From NCBI GenBank assembly GCA_041391725.1, contig JAWKNL010000027.1, forward strand, positions 14,039 through 78,038: 64,000 nucleotides of DNA, given 5' to 3'. Both the position numbers and the translations under genes were made by a program. The notes beneath the pieces were generated by a model. The model was given only the letters and a program-made list of their open reading frames with translations. It made no database searches and was not told the DNA's origin. Shown here piece after piece: positions 61,756 to 64,000 of the stretch. This stretch comes from JAGQVA01 sp041391725 (GTDB lineage: Bacteria; Bacteroidota; Bacteroidia; J057). Within the stretch, counting starts at the first letter, position 1. Each line of letters starts with the position of its first letter.

Positions 61756-63384
61756 CTACCGCAAAATCATAAACAGAATCTGCGCGATCACGATTTTGGA
61801 AATCAGGGCAATGGGAAACATCATCGAAAACCCAAACTCCGGTATCCGGTTTCCCGCTTTGTTGGTAGCGAAATCGAGAATCGCCGGCTGGTTGGCGACC
61901 ATACCCATCAGGAGTGTAAAGGGTTTTCCAGCAACCTTATACCCAAAAAATAAAATCGAAAATGCCGTCAGCAGGCTCATCAGCGCACTGGCAAGGAAAA
62001 TCCACAATCCCTCCAATGAAAAACTATTGACAAATGCATTGCCCGACTTCACCCCGATACAGGCCAGCATAAGGATCAGTCCGATCTGATGGAGGGTCAC
62101 ATTCGCGCTAAATGGGAGTGCCCATACCACAGGGCCGGTACGCCTGATTGCGCCGAGAACCAGCCCCACCACCAGCGGCCCGCCCGCAAATCCTAGCTTA
62201 AAACTCAAATTCTCCCCGAAAGAAAATTGAATATTACCCAGAATCAGCCCCAGTCCGATTCCCAGACCAAAGGAAAACAAATTGATTTTACTCGAATCCT
62301 GATATGAGTCGCCAAACAACCGTGCCAGTTCGTCCAGATCCTTTTTCCGTGCCATCAGCCTGATCCTGTCTCCCTGCTCCAGAATTGTACTGCTCCGCGC
62401 CAGCATTTCAATATCTCCGCGCCGGATACGAGTAATGATGGCATTATATTTTTCCTGAATATTCAGTGCAGCAATGGTGCGGCCTGCCACATCCGGATTA
62501 GAAACCAGAATCTGCCTGCCTTCAAAAACAGTAGTATCTCCAAAAACTGTGGTTTCCACTTCCCTGCCCAAGACCTCTACTACTGCCCTGATTTCCTCCG
62601 GATTTCCCAGCACCGTAATAAAATCTCCGGGTAAAAGCGTCATATCGTAGTTGGTAAGACTGATCTTACCGTCGCGAAAGGTGCGCCCAAACACTACGTG
62701 CCAGTTGTACTTTCTGAAAAGATCGCGAACTGCTGTCTCCTGAATTTCGGCATTGGTGATTTCAACCACTACATGCGTAAGGCCTTCATCCAGCGGGTAC
62801 TCTTTTCTCAGGTCGCGTTTTTCTTTTTCAAAATCAATTTTCAGCAGCTTCTCCATCACGACAATGGCAATGATTCCTCCCAAAACGCCCATAGGATAGG
62901 AAAATGAATAACCGACAACCACATCTTCTGCAATCCCCGCTCCTTCTGTTGTACCATATGAGTGCCCGATAAAGTCCAGCAGCCCTGCCATTGCGGCTGT
63001 GTTGGTAGTGCTTCCGGAATAAACACCCCCGATCATCGCCGCCGAAAAGTCAAACAAATACCAAAGCCCTACGGCAAACAGTCCGGATAGCGCCAGCATC
63101 GAAGCGATAAACACAATGTCCTGCAGTCCGTTTTTCTGATAAGACCTGAAAAATGCCGGGCCGGAACTCAACCCGATCGAATATACAAATAGCGAAAGTC
63201 CCAACTGGAGGATGATTTCGGGTATTTGCAAGCTTGCATCTATACCGCCAAAAATCAGTCCGGTAAACAAAATGCCGGAAACCCCCAACGCTCCGCCACG
63301 GATTTTGATGCTGCCGGCCAGATAACCCAGCGAGGCTACCAGAAACAGGAGGAGAATGGGATTGTTGTTGAGAATTTCAATCAT
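61756..63384 (-). CDS. YidE/AspT family putative transporter
   Basis: A 542-residue membrane protein of the aspartate-alanine antiporter/YidE family. The N-terminal ~165 residues hold five to six helices (VYSIGLSSGPAFFRSYQKNG is the family signature), then two cytosolic TrkA_C domains (about 205-285 and 290-365, each with a GD(F/R)I(T/R) turn: LLPGDFITVLGNPEEI, LEQGDRIRLMARKKDL), then a second half of helices (GPVVWALPFSANVTLHQIGL, AGKPFTLLMGMVANQPAIL). The substrate is unknown; dicarboxylates or amino acids are family guesses. It follows the GxxExxY gene by 31 bp. Confidence 0.92.
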   Translation of the reverse strand: MIEILNNNPILLLFLVASLGYLAGSIKIRGGALGVSGILFTGLIFGGIDASLQIPEIILQLGLSLFVYSIGLSSGPAFFRSYQKNGLQDIVFIASMLALSGLFAVGLWYLFDFSAAMIGGVYSGSTTNTAAMAGLLDFIGHSYGTTEGAGIAEDVVVGYSFSYPMGVLGGIIAIVVMEKLLKIDFEKEKRDLRKEYPLDEGLTHVVVEITNAEIQETAVRDLFRKYNWHVVFGRTFRDGKISLTNYDMTLLPGDFITVLGNPEEIRAVVEVLGREVETTVFGDTTVFEGRQILVSNPDVAGRTIAALNIQEKYNAIITRIRRGDIEMLARSSTILEQGDRIRLMARKKDLDELARLFGDSYQDSSKINLFSFGLGIGLGLILGNIQFSFGENLSFKLGFAGGPLVVGLVLGAIRRTGPVVWALPFSANVTLHQIGLILMLACIGVKSGNAFVNSFSLEGLWIFLASALMSLLTAFSILFFGYKVAGKPFTLLMGMVANQPAILDFATNKAGNRIPEFGFSMMFPIALISKIVIAQILFMILR

Positions 63385-63415
63385 TGGAAATGGCAGGTTC
63401 AGGAGGAGTGTGTTT

Positions 63416-63793
63416 TCAGTGGTCGAATATTACTCTTTTTATTCCGTCTTTCAGCCATTTTTCATTAAAGTTGATCAATAGACCTATTTTACATTTTGAA
63501 AGCTTGAGGTAGGTCATGATTTGCGCCATAAAAATCGGATGTATCGTTTCTACCGCCTTTAGCTCAACTATTAGCTGATCTTCTATCATCAGGTCAATGC
63601 GAAAAGAAGCATCCAGCTTTATATCTTTATAGACTACAGGCAGATACTTTTGCCTTTCAATTTTTAGTCCGGTTGATTTCAATTCCTCATAAAGGCAAAT
63701 TTCGTAAACATTTTCCAAAAGCCCTGGCCCCAAAACTGAATGAACTTTTAGGGCACAGCCAATTACTATCTCACTGATTTTATTTATTTCCAT
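63416..63793 (-). CDS. GxxExxY family protein
   Basis: A 125-residue cytosolic protein of the GxxExxY family with a PD-(D/E)XK nuclease-like core. The name motif is GPGLLENVYE; other marks are IDLMIEDQLIVELKAVETI with the candidate active-site Asp and Glu-Leu-Lys, HPIFMAQIMTYLKLSKCKIG and LLINFNEKWLKDGIKRVI. Function is unknown although members are extremely common in Bacteroidota genomes and often travel alone. It precedes the transporter gene on the same strand. Confidence 0.93.
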   Translation of the reverse strand: MEINKISEIVIGCALKVHSVLGPGLLENVYEICLYEELKSTGLKIERQKYLPVVYKDIKLDASFRIDLMIEDQLIVELKAVETIHPIFMAQIMTYLKLSKCKIGLLINFNEKWLKDGIKRVIFDH

Positions 63794-63868
63794 GGTTTTG
63801 TTTTATTTCCTTCAATATCACTTTTAACGATATTCCCTCAATGGAAAAAAATCACCAAAAGTAACAAT

Positions 63869-64000
63869 CCCTCTGTGTCTCTGTGTTTAAAACATAACAT
63901 TGCCGAAAAGGAACACAGAGAAACAGAGAAACGGAGAAAACCCTCTGTGTCTCTGCGGCCTCTGTGTTTAAAACATAACACTACAGAAAAAGGAACACAG
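63869..64000. repeat. Direct repeats with internal inverted symmetry at right edge
   Basis: Two copies of ccctctgtgtctctg ... tgtgtttaaaacataaca ... aaaaggaacacag, starting near 63869 and 63941, the second cut by the window edge. The arms cctctgtgt and aacacagag pair with each other, giving hairpin potential, in the style of the palindromic element at 15610. No gene is seen in 63794-64000. Confidence 0.6.

Overview
The window is chromosomal DNA of a member of the Bacteroidota, probably a Saprospiria/Lewinella-like marine or activated-sludge bacterium (the class is inference). The evidence is a SusC/SusD pair with FecI/FecR-type regulators, at least six proteins ending in a type IX secretion (T9SS) sorting domain, SprB-like repeats, many Bacteroidota families (DUF2279, DUF4412, GxxExxY), and promoters of the Bacteroidota form TTG-N20-TAnnTTTG.

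Layout. 1-5.9 kb (minus): partial ATP-grasp protein, M17 aminopeptidase, esterase, TonB receptor and a small membrane protein. 5.98-6.09 kb: tRNA-Arg with promoter and terminator. 6.1-16.5 kb: PhoD-like lipoprotein, NAD(P)-binding oxidoreductase, small T9SS proteins, dihydrofolate reductase behind a coiled-coil repeat protein, a beta-lactamase-fold serine hydrolase, a vWA-like lipoprotein with ten 15-residue repeats, and a 180-bp palindromic element. 16.6-29.3 kb (minus): a secreted SprB-repeat protein, then a polysaccharide-utilisation-type locus transcribed from an ECF sigma factor through FecR, SusC and SusD to a Gfo/Idh/MocA oxidoreductase and a secreted glycosidase-like protein. 29.5-32.98 kb: a TPR-CHAT caspase-like protein and a DUF3820 protein. 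33-46.6 kb: carbohydrate-related genes (GH5, enolase superfamily, GH13, SDR, polysaccharide deacetylase, PD40 protein), an AlbA_2 regulator, an AAA ATPase and a DUF4350-like protein; nearly all except the enolase and AlbA_2 genes are broken by single-base lesions. A 1.1-kb array of a 10-bp repeat lies at 43.0-44.1 kb. 46.7-64 kb is intact housekeeping DNA: proline dehydrogenase, endonuclease I, MscS channel, MnmD, release factor 2 with programmed frameshift, YraN, CYTH, RidA, RNase P RNA, DEAD-box helicase, tRNA-Val, a YidE/AspT-type transporter and a GxxExxY protein.

How it fits together. The sigma/anti-sigma pair and the N-terminal STN domain of SusC imply that a glycan at the outer membrane induces its own uptake system, while the secreted hydrolases and the T9SS export enzymes to the cell surface. 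The lesion clusters at 20.9-22.9, 33.5-34.0 and 36.8-46.1 kb look more like poor base calling or polishing than true gene decay, because flanking genes are clean and most lesions are single-base deletions; this cannot be settled from sequence alone. The strongest unexplained element is the phased 10-bp repeat array.
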